Program-made: the position numbers and the translations under genes
Assembly: GCA_041661865.1 (NCBI GenBank)
Contig: JBAZTO010000016.1
Span: 1 to 64,000, forward strand
Source of the DNA: JBAZTO01 sp041661865
GTDB lineage: Bacteria; Planctomycetota; Phycisphaerae; SM23-33
Direction: 5' to 3'
DNA: 64,000 nucleotides
Shown: in pieces, positions 56,485 to 63,722 of the stretch
Numbering within the stretch: position 1 is the first letter of the stretch
Layout: every line of letters begins with the position of its first letter
The notes under the pieces: model-generated
Told to the model about the DNA's origin: nothing
What the model saw: the letters and a program-made list of their open reading frames with translations, nothing else
The model's database searches: none

Positions 56485-57453
56485 TTACTCTCCTAGGGAC
56501 CGCTGAAAATCTCTCTCCAACGGTTCAATGGGGCCAAAAACTTCGGCGAATCGTCGCTCGGGGGATTGGCGGCTTTTCGGCCACCCGCTTATGTATTCCT
56601 TGAGTTCCTGACGGTGATGCAGGAACAAGTAGCGAAACAGGCCCCAGGCCTGGGCATACGCGTCTCGGGCGCTTTGGTCCTGCCCTGAGGACAGGCTCAT
56701 CATCCTGACAAAGCTGCTCAGTGGAATTAATCGGCCATTTGCCTTGAGTTGGATCAGCCGGGATCGGTAGCCGGCATCGCTCCGAGACAGGCCGTACGCG
56801 CCCGATTCATCGGCCTCGAAGTTCGTGGCCAGCCCCTCGGTGACCCAAAACGGGTAGTTGACGCCCCTTTGCTGCAGCCCGCTATTGAAGGCCAATTGAT
56901 GGGCCAGTTCGTGGGTGACGGTCCTGAGATTCAGGCCGTCGCTGCCTGAGCCGCTGTAAGATCCGCTGGGGGCGGCGCTAACCGCCGATTGCGCGGAGAT
57001 GCGATTGGACATCCCTCTCGCGCCGCCGGGGAAACGGACGATGGCCACGCGATTGGTGCGGTGCGAATAGTATCCGCCCATCCACGACGCCTCCACGTCG
57101 TCGACCAGACGCGCGTAACTGTCCAACTGCGAATAAGAATCGACGCAGACGCAGACGAGTTTGTCTGACGAAGGCCGGGGCAGGAAGCCCGCGCCCGCAA
57201 AAGATGCGTAAAACTGCTGTCGCACCTGCTCAAGGAAAACGCCCGTGGCGGCCGCCGATGCACCGTCGGCCGAGGACAGCAGAACAAAATGATCCGTTGG
57301 GTGGGCTTGAAGGCTCGCACCGCTTTGGGCTGCCTCGCTGATGCAACGATCAGCATCATTGACCGACGCCGCGATGCCCGTTCCGGAATTGGCGATACGG
57401 CCCCCTGTGAGCAAAGCCAGCGCCACAGCTAACAACCGACGCTTTTGATGCAC
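56485..57453 (-). CDS. DUF1570-type zinc metalloprotease (gluzincin), short form
   Basis: This 322-residue protein has a short signal segment (MHQKRRLLAVALALLTGG) and the same fold as the next gene. The HExxH motif is THELAHQLAFN (H181, E182, H185), and the third zinc ligand is probably E206 in VTEGLATNF. It lacks the C-terminal beta domain of its paralogue. The start is GTG with GAGAGG five bases upstream. It is the first gene of the pair. Upstream on the same strand, 280 bases away, is the structured RNA and terminator. Confidence 0.85.
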   Translation of the reverse strand: MHQKRRLLAVALALLTGGRIANSGTGIAASVNDADRCISEAAQSGASLQAHPTDHFVLLSSADGASAAATGVFLEQVRQQFYASFAGAGFLPRPSSDKLVCVCVDSYSQLDSYARLVDDVEASWMGGYYSHRTNRVAIVRFPGGARGMSNRISAQSAVSAAPSGSYSGSGSDGLNLRTVTHELAHQLAFNSGLQQRGVNYPFWVTEGLATNFEADESGAYGLSRSDAGYRSRLIQLKANGRLIPLSSFVRMMSLSSGQDQSARDAYAQAWGLFRYLFLHHRQELKEYISGWPKSRQSPERRFAEVFGPIEPLERDFQRSLGE

Positions 57454-57732
57454 GCGAACCTCTCAACTCTAACTGCTTAGGCGTAAGGGAAACCAGTACG
57501 CTCGCGTAGGACTACTCTGTAGGCCGTCACAAGTCAAGTCCCTGGCCGTAGCGTCGAGTCGGCAAATCGGGGGGATCGTCAGGCGGCTTGACATGGCAAG
57601 CTCGGCCAAGTCAAGACCGACGGGAGGGTTGAGAGGATTCGCAGGCCGGCAAGCGGCGCGAATTCAACAGGAGAAAAAAAGTGAGAAAAATAGAGAGAAA
57701 GGCGGAAACGGCAAGAGTGCCCCTATGGATCG

Positions 57733-57775
57733 CAAAAAATAGCCTCCACGCTACAATCTGTCGTAGCATGGAGGC
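57733..57775 (-). terminator. Strong intrinsic terminator
   Basis: On the minus strand the stem GCCTCCATGCTAC / GTAGCGTGGAGGC (13 bases each arm, one mismatch, seven-base loop) is followed by TATTTTTTG. It ends a transcript coming from the collagen-like gene or from a separate small RNA. Confidence 0.85.
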
Positions 57776-57960
57776 GAGGACTCCACATGCGGTGCCATCA
57801 GCACTCGCGGTGTGACCTGCGTGTCCTTTGGCGTGAGCCCCCCAATCCAGGGGGCGGCTGAGCCACACTTCTTCAGCGGGCCGCTGCCCGGCATCTCCTC
57901 AGCTATAGCCCTGCCGAGGAGTCCCGGGCAGCGTCCACCGCTTGCAGGCCACTTGGTCTT
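57776..57960 (-). ncRNA. Candidate structured RNA or long structured 3' UTR
   Basis: The minus strand folds well over about 185 bases before the terminator. At 57883-57932 there is a hairpin with outer GCTGCCCGG/CCGGGCAGC and inner CTCCTC/GAGGAG stems. At 57837-57859 is a GCCCCC/GGGGGG stem. GGACTCC (about 57916-57922) and GGAGTCC (about 57778-57784) can pair over a long range. No SRP, RNase P, tmRNA or known riboswitch motif was found; a 6S-like RNA was considered but not confirmed. It lies between the collagen-like gene and the DUF1570 pair on their strand. Confidence 0.5.
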
Positions 57961-57974
57961 GTCCGCTGCAAGGC

Positions 57975-58952
57975 TTACGGGCCAGTCATGATGAGCACTT
58001 CAACGCGCCCTTCGCGCCGCAGCTTGGGATCGCCGAAAGCGCCGACCTTGATCCTGTCGGACGGCACCCCGTTCTGGATCAGCGAGTCACGCACCGCATC
58101 GACGCGCTGTTCGTTCAGATCCCGGCGAGAACCCGTGTAGCCGTCGATCCCGAGCGTCAGCGACGGGTTGCGCTTCACGTAGTCCGCCATCTCCGCCGTC
58201 ATGCTCCTCTGGGAATCAAGGATGTCGGCGCTGCCGCTGTTGAACCAGAACTCCCTGTAAGAAACCCAGCACGGGACGATGCCCGCAGGGCCTTGCGGAC
58301 CTTTTTCACCCGCAGGGCCTGTGGAGCCTGGAGGGCCTGCCGGTCCCGGCGGGCCGGCTACGACCGCACCAACCGGACCTTGGTTGCCGACCTCACCCGC
58401 AGGGCCTGCAGGGCCGGCAAAACCTGTCGGACCGGCGGGGCCCGCAGGGCCGACCAGCGTTGGCCCCCTATCGCCCACCTCACCGTACGGGCCTGTGGCG
58501 CCTTTAGGTCCGGGCGGACCCACTGGGCCTGTCGGGGCCATTGCCGTTGGGCCCGACTCGCCAAGCGGTCCGGCAGCACCTTCTGGGCCTCGCTGCCCCA
58601 TCGGGCCCACTGGACCCATCGGACCTACTGCAATTTCGCCTGCCGGGCCTCTGGCTCCCGTGGGGCCCTGGTCACCCATCGGACCGGGAGGGCCTTGCGG
58701 TCCAGGAGCACCGACCATCGTGGCCCCCACCGGGCCGCCAGGTCCTGCTGCACCTTGACCGCCCATGGGACCCGCGGGCCCCTGTGGGCCTCGCGCACCC
58801 ACAAAGTCAATCATGCAAACTTCCGGCCGCAGTGAAGGCTCCACCTTGGCACTTGGCTTGCAAATGGGACAGTTGGCACATCCGGCCAGGAACACGGCCG
58901 TCAGGGCCAGCGCCCCTCCTCTCATAATCGCTCTTCGTTCCATCATGTTCAT
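57975..58952 (-). CDS. Lipoprotein with collagen-like stalk and OmpA-like C-terminal domain
   Basis: The 325-residue protein starts MNMMERRAIMRGGALAL, with lipobox LAGC (about residue 21) and a CPIC pair near the anchor. A collagen-like region of Gly-X-Y triplets (about residues 50-220) is broken every 29 residues by two small hydrophobic residues (MV, AV, AM, LV, then VA). The last 90 residues resemble the OmpA/Pal peptidoglycan-binding fold: FNSGSAD, LTLGIDGYTG and RRDLNEQRVDAVRDSLIQNG. The GHTD Asp is replaced, so peptidoglycan binding may be weak. Start codons at 58946 or 58943 are possible; AAAGG is upstream. Confidence 0.85.
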   Translation of the reverse strand: MNMMERRAIMRGGALALTAVFLAGCANCPICKPSAKVEPSLRPEVCMIDFVGARGPQGPAGPMGGQGAAGPGGPVGATMVGAPGPQGPPGPMGDQGPTGARGPAGEIAVGPMGPVGPMGQRGPEGAAGPLGESGPTAMAPTGPVGPPGPKGATGPYGEVGDRGPTLVGPAGPAGPTGFAGPAGPAGEVGNQGPVGAVVAGPPGPAGPPGSTGPAGEKGPQGPAGIVPCWVSYREFWFNSGSADILDSQRSMTAEMADYVKRNPSLTLGIDGYTGSRRDLNEQRVDAVRDSLIQNGVPSDRIKVGAFGDPKLRREGRVEVLIMTGP

Positions 58953-59384
58953 CCTACCTTTCTGGCCTGCCGACGGGCCACCCGCAACGTTTGATAACCC
59001 AATTCGAACGCAGTTTTGGGGCCGGCCGATCCTGAAGCGTGCCAGCCTTACGCCTCGGAACCAGCCGTGCTCCACGCGTAAGTCTACGCGGGTGCGAGTG
59101 CGCTTCCGTCGAGCAGCATCCCTGATTCTGTCGTCGGGGCCTTGCTATCCCGCATGCAGGGAAATTCCCGTGGATAATCAAGATTTGCCCCTAAAGGCCA
59201 CGCCGCACACTGCCGGCTGCCCACCTCCATTCCCGCGCCGCGTGTTCGATGTTCCCCCTCGGCGGAGAATATGCCGCTCCCATCTCATCCCTCAAGGAAG
59301 CATGGCCCGGACGGGCTGAAGACATGGAGAATTACACATGAGCTATTTGGGCTCCCCGCGGCCTCCGTGGAGGCCTGCCCCAAA
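58953..59384. other. Intergenic region with a long hairpin next to gcvH
   Basis: No gene is seen over 432 bases. A strong nested hairpin lies at 59345-59385: outer ATTTGGG/CCCAAAT, inner GGCCTCC/GGAGGCC with loop GT. It overlaps the end of gcvH and may act as its terminator, though no T-run follows. The promoter for the collagen-like gene must lie here, but none is clear. Confidence 0.45.
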
Positions 59385-59771
59385 TCATGTGGCATCCTGG
59401 CGCAAGTACTCCTGGTATCGATGTGCGTCCATCAGGCTCGCCAATTCGTCGGCGTCCGAAAGCGACATTTCGTAGAGCCACCCCTTTCCATAGGGGTCGG
59501 AGTTGACCAGTCCGGGGGCATCGGCCAACGCCTCATTGACTGTTACGATCGCTCCCGAAACCGGTACATCGAGGCCGACGCTTGCTTTCGACGACTCCAC
59601 GGCCGCCGCTTCCTCACCCTTGGCCAGCCTCTTGCCGACGGGCGGAAGTTCCACATGGATGATCTCCCCCAGGGTCTCCTGGCCGTGGTCGGTCAAACCG
59701 ACAACAACGGTCGAATCGCGACGGGCAACCCATTCGTGTTGGCGGGTATACAATAAGGTCTCAGGCGTCAC
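59385..59771 (-). CDS. gcvH: Glycine cleavage system H protein (lone copy)
   Basis: GcvH carries a lipoyl group and shuttles the aminomethyl intermediate in glycine cleavage. The 128-residue protein has the lipoylation site K62 in AVESSKASVG and the full family outline, from QHEWV to GWLYEM. The start is GTG with AAAGGAG nine bases upstream. No gcvT, gcvP or lipoate ligase gene lies nearby; such lone H proteins can serve other lipoyl-dependent steps, which cannot be decided here. Confidence 0.95.
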   Translation of the reverse strand: MTPETLLYTRQHEWVARRDSTVVVGLTDHGQETLGEIIHVELPPVGKRLAKGEEAAAVESSKASVGLDVPVSGAIVTVNEALADAPGLVNSDPYGKGWLYEMSLSDADELASLMDAHRYQEYLRQDAT

Positions 59772-59969
59772 TCTGTCAGACTCCTTTATTGCCTTGACGG
59801 TTCGGTTCGTGCCTGCCGATACTCAAATACACAGGGATTCTGCCTGCCATGTGTCAAGATGGCAGAAGACCCTTGCTTGAAGCACGAAGCCGTGTACGTC
59901 GATTATCTATCATATACTGGCCGTATGCGTTGCACACAAGACCGGAACCTGTTCGGAGAAGCATGAACG

Positions 59970-61187
59970 ATGTTTGGAATGCGAATTGTCGTTGTGACGT
60001 TCTGCGTCACGGCAATCCTGTCGGCCGTGGCCTACGCGGCCGGTGCGCAGGGAACCCAGCCCACTTCCGTCCCGGCTGAAACCCACTTACGAATCGTCTA
60101 TTTCTACAGCCCCACATGCCTCAAATGCGAGGAACTCAAGAAGGTTCTCGACCGCGCGGAAAAACGATGGGGCGACGGGATCTCCATTGAGCGTCACAAC
60201 ATCCAGGAAGCCAAGGGCCTGGACCTGATGCTCGAGTACGAAGACCGGTATGGATCGGAAGAGGCGGCGGCCCCGAAGATATTCCTGGGCAGGCAATACC
60301 TCGCGGGGGCGGACAACATCATGCGGCGCCTCGACGATGTGATCGCCAAGGAACTTCCAGCGGCGCCCACGACCCAGAGCATGCCGGCCAGCACCCCCGC
60401 CGCGACCACTTCGGCCGCAACGACCCGCACGGATTCGGCGGATGAGCAACCCTTGTTCATCAAGCGGTTCGGCTCCTTCCGCGTGGCGGCCCTGATTTCC
60501 GCCGGGCTGATAGACGGGGTCAACCCCTGCGCGTTCACGACGGTCGTGTTTCTGCTCTCCACCCTCACCTACCTGCACAAGAGCCGTCGCGATGTGGCCA
60601 TCGTGGGGACCAGTTTCACCGTTGCCGTCTTTGTGACCTATCTGCTCCTGGGCCTTGGCATGTTCGGCGCCATCAAGGTGTTCGCCGTCTCGCACGGCGT
60701 CTCGGCGGCTCTGACCTACGTCATCGGGGCCTTGACGCTCGCATTGGCGGTCTGGAGCTTCATCGACGGCGTGCGATTCGTCCGGACGGGCAAGGTGCCG
60801 GCCGGTGCCCTGGGCATGCCCCAGTGGGCCAAGAAAGGCGTCCACAAGGTGATCCGGACGGGACTCAAGACCTCCAGCCTGGCCATCGGCTCCTTTGGCA
60901 TGGGATGCCTGGTGTCCCTGTTGGAGTCCGTTTGCACGGGGCAGGTCTACCTGCCCACCATCATGCTCGTCGTCCGAACGCCCGGCCTGAGCCTTCACGC
61001 CTTCGGCTACCTGATCCTGTACAACGTGATGTTCATCCTGCCTCTGGTCGCGATCCTCATTGCCAGCTACTGGTTCACCGGCTCCGACCGCCTAGGCCGG
61101 TTGATGCAACGTCACCTCGGGGCGGCCAAGTTTCTCCTGGCTGCATTGTTCCTGGGGCTGGGCCTGCTGCTGCTGGCAACGGTGTGA
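59970..61187 (+). CDS. Thioredoxin-like domain fused to a CcdA/DsbD-type membrane electron carrier
   Basis: This 405-residue protein has a signal peptide (to about residue 24), a thioredoxin- or glutaredoxin-like domain with the redox pair C50-LK-C53 (YFYSPTCLKCEE) and a cis-Pro in APKIF, a Thr/Ala-rich linker (about 130-160), and a CcdA-like domain with about seven helices. The family cysteines are C187 in GVNPCAF and C322 in LESVCTGQVYLP. It would carry electrons from the cytoplasm to a periplasmic thiol, as DsbD does, but with its thioredoxin domain on the N-terminal side. It begins the redox cluster, divergent from gcvH. Confidence 0.9.
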   Translation: MFGMRIVVVTFCVTAILSAVAYAAGAQGTQPTSVPAETHLRIVYFYSPTCLKCEELKKVLDRAEKRWGDGISIERHNIQEAKGLDLMLEYEDRYGSEEAAAPKIFLGRQYLAGADNIMRRLDDVIAKELPAAPTTQSMPASTPAATTSAATTRTDSADEQPLFIKRFGSFRVAALISAGLIDGVNPCAFTTVVFLLSTLTYLHKSRRDVAIVGTSFTVAVFVTYLLLGLGMFGAIKVFAVSHGVSAALTYVIGALTLALAVWSFIDGVRFVRTGKVPAGALGMPQWAKKGVHKVIRTGLKTSSLAIGSFGMGCLVSLLESVCTGQVYLPTIMLVVRTPGLSLHAFGYLILYNVMFILPLVAILIASYWFTGSDRLGRLMQRHLGAAKFLLAALFLGLGLLLLATV

Positions 61188-61207
61188 GTTAGAAACTACC
61201 TCCGAAC

Positions 61208-61258
61208 GTAGCATGGGCATCTTGCCCATGAGTATCACGGGCGAGACGCCCGTGCTAC
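61208..61258. repeat. Palindromic repeat pair (TCT/AGA-loop family)
   Basis: Two hairpins with 8-base arms and three-base loops stand side by side: 61212-61230 (CATGGGCA, TCT, TGCCCATG) and 61236-61254 (CACGGGCG, AGA, CGCCCGTG). The whole unit is flanked by GTAGCA and TGCTAC. It lies between two convergent genes and may serve as a bidirectional stop for them. Confidence 0.8.
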
Positions 61259-61276
61259 GGGTTTTGAGATAGTCCC

Positions 61277-61870
61277 TCAGTCCTTCACGCGGCACTTGAC
61301 CCACAGGGAGATTTGTTTCCGCCGCGGATCATCGGTGACAAGAATCAGCCTGGACACGTAGGGCACGGCCACGTTCGGGGCAACAAATTTAACTTTCACG
61401 CGGGTGGCGCCTGTCGCCGCCAGTTCCTTGGGCGGGTTGACGGCTGTGATGCACCCGCAATCGCCGCGAATCTTGCTGATTCGTACCGTACGGCCTGAGG
61501 GGTTTTCGATCGTGAACGTGACGGTGTGCTTGCTGTCCTTGCGGATCTCCCCGAGATTGCATGTGGCTTCCGTCCCGAAAAACGACGGCATGTGCTTGGC
61601 GGTTCCCTCCACCGGCGCCGGAGCTGTCGCCGTCGTCGGGCCGGAGGACGCCACGGGTTGGGTTGCCTGCACTTCACTGCCGGCCGGGCGCGACTCGGCC
61701 GTCGCGACAGGGCGCACCGACGTCGCCGACGCCACATCGCAGCCCATGAGGATGCTGAGAGTCTCCCACAGCAGGAGTACTGCCGTCAGGCTCAGCAGGC
61801 CCAAGGCGAGTTTACAGCCCGTAACGGTCTGATAGACGCACTTGGCGCCCGCCGGGTCGAACCTTCTCAT
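61277..61870 (-). CDS. DUF1573-domain protein, membrane-anchored
   Basis: The 197-residue protein has an N-terminal membrane helix (about 21-43: LALGLLSLTAVLLLWETLSI), a Thr/Ala/Pro-rich linker, and a C-terminal DUF1573 domain (about 100-197). The domain is an immunoglobulin-like fold with RISKIRGDCGCITAV, where two close cysteines are usual for the family. DUF1573 proteins are often found with thioredoxin-like and CcdA-like genes. This gene is convergent with the thioredoxin-CcdA gene, and its start faces the thioredoxin lipoproteins across a 398-base spacer. It may be a redox or assembly partner. Confidence 0.87.
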   Translation of the reverse strand: MRRFDPAGAKCVYQTVTGCKLALGLLSLTAVLLLWETLSILMGCDVASATSVRPVATAESRPAGSEVQATQPVASSGPTTATAPAPVEGTAKHMPSFFGTEATCNLGEIRKDSKHTVTFTIENPSGRTVRISKIRGDCGCITAVNPPKELAATGATRVKVKFVAPNVAVPYVSRLILVTDDPRRKQISLWVKCRVKD

Positions 61871-62128
61871 AACGACCTCTTTTCCTTGGCGCCTGCCGGG
61901 CCGACCGGCCCTCGCGACGCCCCCATCCGTCCGGCCATTTTATCGCGAGATACCACAAACCTTCAAGGAACAGGATATCCCAGCAAGTCGGCATGAATTG
62001 AGCATGACCGAAATCGCTTCCCGGGCGGAAGCCGCAGCCAACCCGCGTGGGCATTGGCATCGGCCACGTAATCGGGGCTCGCGGCGAGAATCTGTCGCCA
62101 ACAGGCGCCACACCGTCATGCCGCGGAT

Positions 62129-62149
62129 AGCACAAATATAATGTGTGCT
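62129..62149 (+). promoter_or_regulatory. Symmetric operator candidate over a perfect -10 box
   Basis: AGCACA, nine bases, TGTGCT form a perfect inverted repeat whose centre contains TATAAT (62137-62142). No good -35 hexamer is seen. An activator or repressor could control the two thioredoxin lipoprotein genes from here, about 120 bases before the start codon. Confidence 0.4.
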
Positions 62150-62228
62150 TTGCGGCCTCGCCCCCAGCAGGGAAAGGCGTAAAGGCATAAGTGCCGATAA
62201 TTGTTTTGTGGGCAAGGATCTGTTTGTT

Positions 62229-62249
62229 ACAGTAATTGGTGATTACTGT
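62229..62249 (+). promoter_or_regulatory. Perfect inverted repeat just upstream of the thioredoxin lipoprotein gene
   Basis: ACAGTAAT, five bases, ATTACTGT, ending about seven bases before the AAGGAG ribosome site. The ACAGT half-site is like operators of BlaI/CopY-type repressors, but no such gene is present. It could also be an RNA hairpin that limits translation. Confidence 0.45.
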
Positions 62250-62268
62250 TTGCGAAGGAGAGAACGCG

Positions 62269-62946
62269 ATGATATCAGCCGCAATCCACAGCACCGGTTC
62301 GATCACCATCCCCCGTGCGGTTTCCGCTTGTGCCTGCTTCCTGGCTTGCACAGCCCTGGCCATTGGGAGCGCCGGCTGCGCCGAGGGCAACATCAGGCCC
62401 GTCAGCGAAACGGCGGACTTTCACAGGCAAATCGCCCGGTCCGACCGGCCGGTCCTGGTGGACTTCTACAAGGACAACTGCCCGACGTGCGTCATTCAAG
62501 AAGCTGAGCTGGATCAATTGCAGCAGGAGTATGGCGGCCGCGTGACGTTCATCAAGTTCAAGATCCGCGAAGCCACCATGGAGAGCGCCAGCCCGGAAGT
62601 CATGGACGAGTACAACCTGTTCTGGGTGCCGACGGTGATCCTCTTCGTCAAGGGTCAGGAAAAGCAACGCTGGGTTTTCAATCACCTCGCCGCGGAGTTT
62701 CGAGACCCCCTGGACCTGGCCCTGGCCAAGACGTCGCCGCAGGTCGCCGCGGGCAGGCCGGGGCAAGTGCCGGCCGGGAATACCACCCCCCCTGCCCCTA
62801 CAGGGTCAGCCCAGGTGCTGGCCAAGAAACCCGTACCCCCCGCTGCTCCTCCAGCAGCCGGCACGTGTACGGGGCAGGGATGCCCTCTTTACAGACCAGG
62901 CCCATCGGCCAATCTGGGAGCATTGGACCCAAGGAGTCCTAAATGA
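62269..62946 (+). CDS. Thioredoxin-like lipoprotein (CPTC)
   Basis: The ATG at 62269 follows GAAGGAG; upstream sequence in frame is spacer. The 225-residue protein has a long signal region with a probable lipobox GSAGC (Cys37), a thioredoxin fold with active-site C71-PT-C74 in FYKDNCPTCV and the cis-Pro motif FWVPTVILF, then a Pro/Ala-rich tail (about 160-225) with GTCTGQGC, a second cysteine pair. Proteins of this layout reduce or oxidise envelope disulphides. Its stop overlaps the start of the next gene (ATGA), so the two are translationally coupled. Confidence 0.88.
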   Translation: MISAAIHSTGSITIPRAVSACACFLACTALAIGSAGCAEGNIRPVSETADFHRQIARSDRPVLVDFYKDNCPTCVIQEAELDQLQQEYGGRVTFIKFKIREATMESASPEVMDEYNLFWVPTVILFVKGQEKQRWVFNHLAAEFRDPLDLALAKTSPQVAAGRPGQVPAGNTTPPAPTGSAQVLAKKPVPPAAPPAAGTCTGQGCPLYRPGPSANLGALDPRSPK

Positions 62947-63494
62947 CAGACTTGTCTTCCGTGCTCGCCCGCACATTTCTGTCCGATGATCTCAAAGCGG
63001 CTAGGCAGCCTGGAAGCCGGGCAAAGCCTGGCTCCAGCCGCGTCGGGACAGTGGCCTGCGTCCTGCTGCTGGCCCTGGCCGGAGGATGTGGCGGCGGTGG
63101 GAAGGCCGTAGTGCTCAAGAACGCCGACGAGGTCAATGCCGCCATCTACGGCGACCCGCCTTCCCTCGTGATGTTTTACAAGCAGGGCTGCGCGACGTGC
63201 GTGGCGCTGGAGCCCACGTTCGACAAGTTGGCCAAGGAGTATAAAGGCCGGGCACTAGTCTCCAAGTACATGATCTACACGTTCACGTTCCACGTGAATT
63301 CGTGGGAACTCAAGAAGAAGTACGACATTGCCTTCGTTCCCACGGTCTTACTATTCGTGGATGGGCAAGAGAAGAAACGCTGGGTCGTGGACTACAAGAT
63401 CAACGACTATCGCAAGGCGCTAGACGAGGTTGTAGCCCCCACGGAGACCCAACCCTCCTCACAACTATCCTCAAGCCCGGCTGGAAAGCCCTGA
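62943..63494 (+). CDS. Thioredoxin-like lipoprotein (CATC)
   Basis: This 183-residue protein has a membrane/lipoprotein signal with lipobox LAGGC (Cys49), then a thioredoxin fold with C83-AT-C86 in FYKQGCATCV and cis-Pro in AFVPTVLLFVDGQEKKRWVV. The latter closely matches the paralogue just upstream (VPTVILFVKGQEKQRWVF), so they come from a duplication. The N-terminal stretch before the signal is unusually long (about 35 residues), so an internal start is possible. It overlaps the preceding gene by four bases. Confidence 0.88.
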   Translation: MTDLSSVLARTFLSDDLKAARQPGSRAKPGSSRVGTVACVLLLALAGGCGGGGKAVVLKNADEVNAAIYGDPPSLVMFYKQGCATCVALEPTFDKLAKEYKGRALVSKYMIYTFTFHVNSWELKKKYDIAFVPTVLLFVDGQEKKRWVVDYKINDYRKALDEVVAPTETQPSSQLSSSPAGKP

Positions 63495-63722
63495 GGCCCA
63501 ACGGCAAGGTCTTCTCCTGAAAGCCCGGACGCCGCGACGGCCCGTGGCGGTTGTTGGTCCCAGGATCAAACAGCCTCAAATTCTGTTGCGTTCCACATCT
63601 CTCAGTGCTTAAATTGCCGCGTACATTTCAGCGAGGCCCGGGGATGAAAAAGGCATCGTCGAAAGTTCGGCGAGTCAGTGTCCTGAGCCCCGGCCGGGTG
63701 TCATGACAAGGAGATTGCCGGT

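Noticed and set aside
57736..57960. Identification of the structured RNA as 6S, SRP or RNase P RNA
   Set aside because: Key motifs of SRP and RNase P RNAs are absent, and the 6S layout could not be confirmed by eye.
61812..62393. Minus-strand frame of 193 codons overlapping the DUF1573 gene and the next spacer
   Set aside because: No recognisable domain, overlaps two better genes and their control sites.
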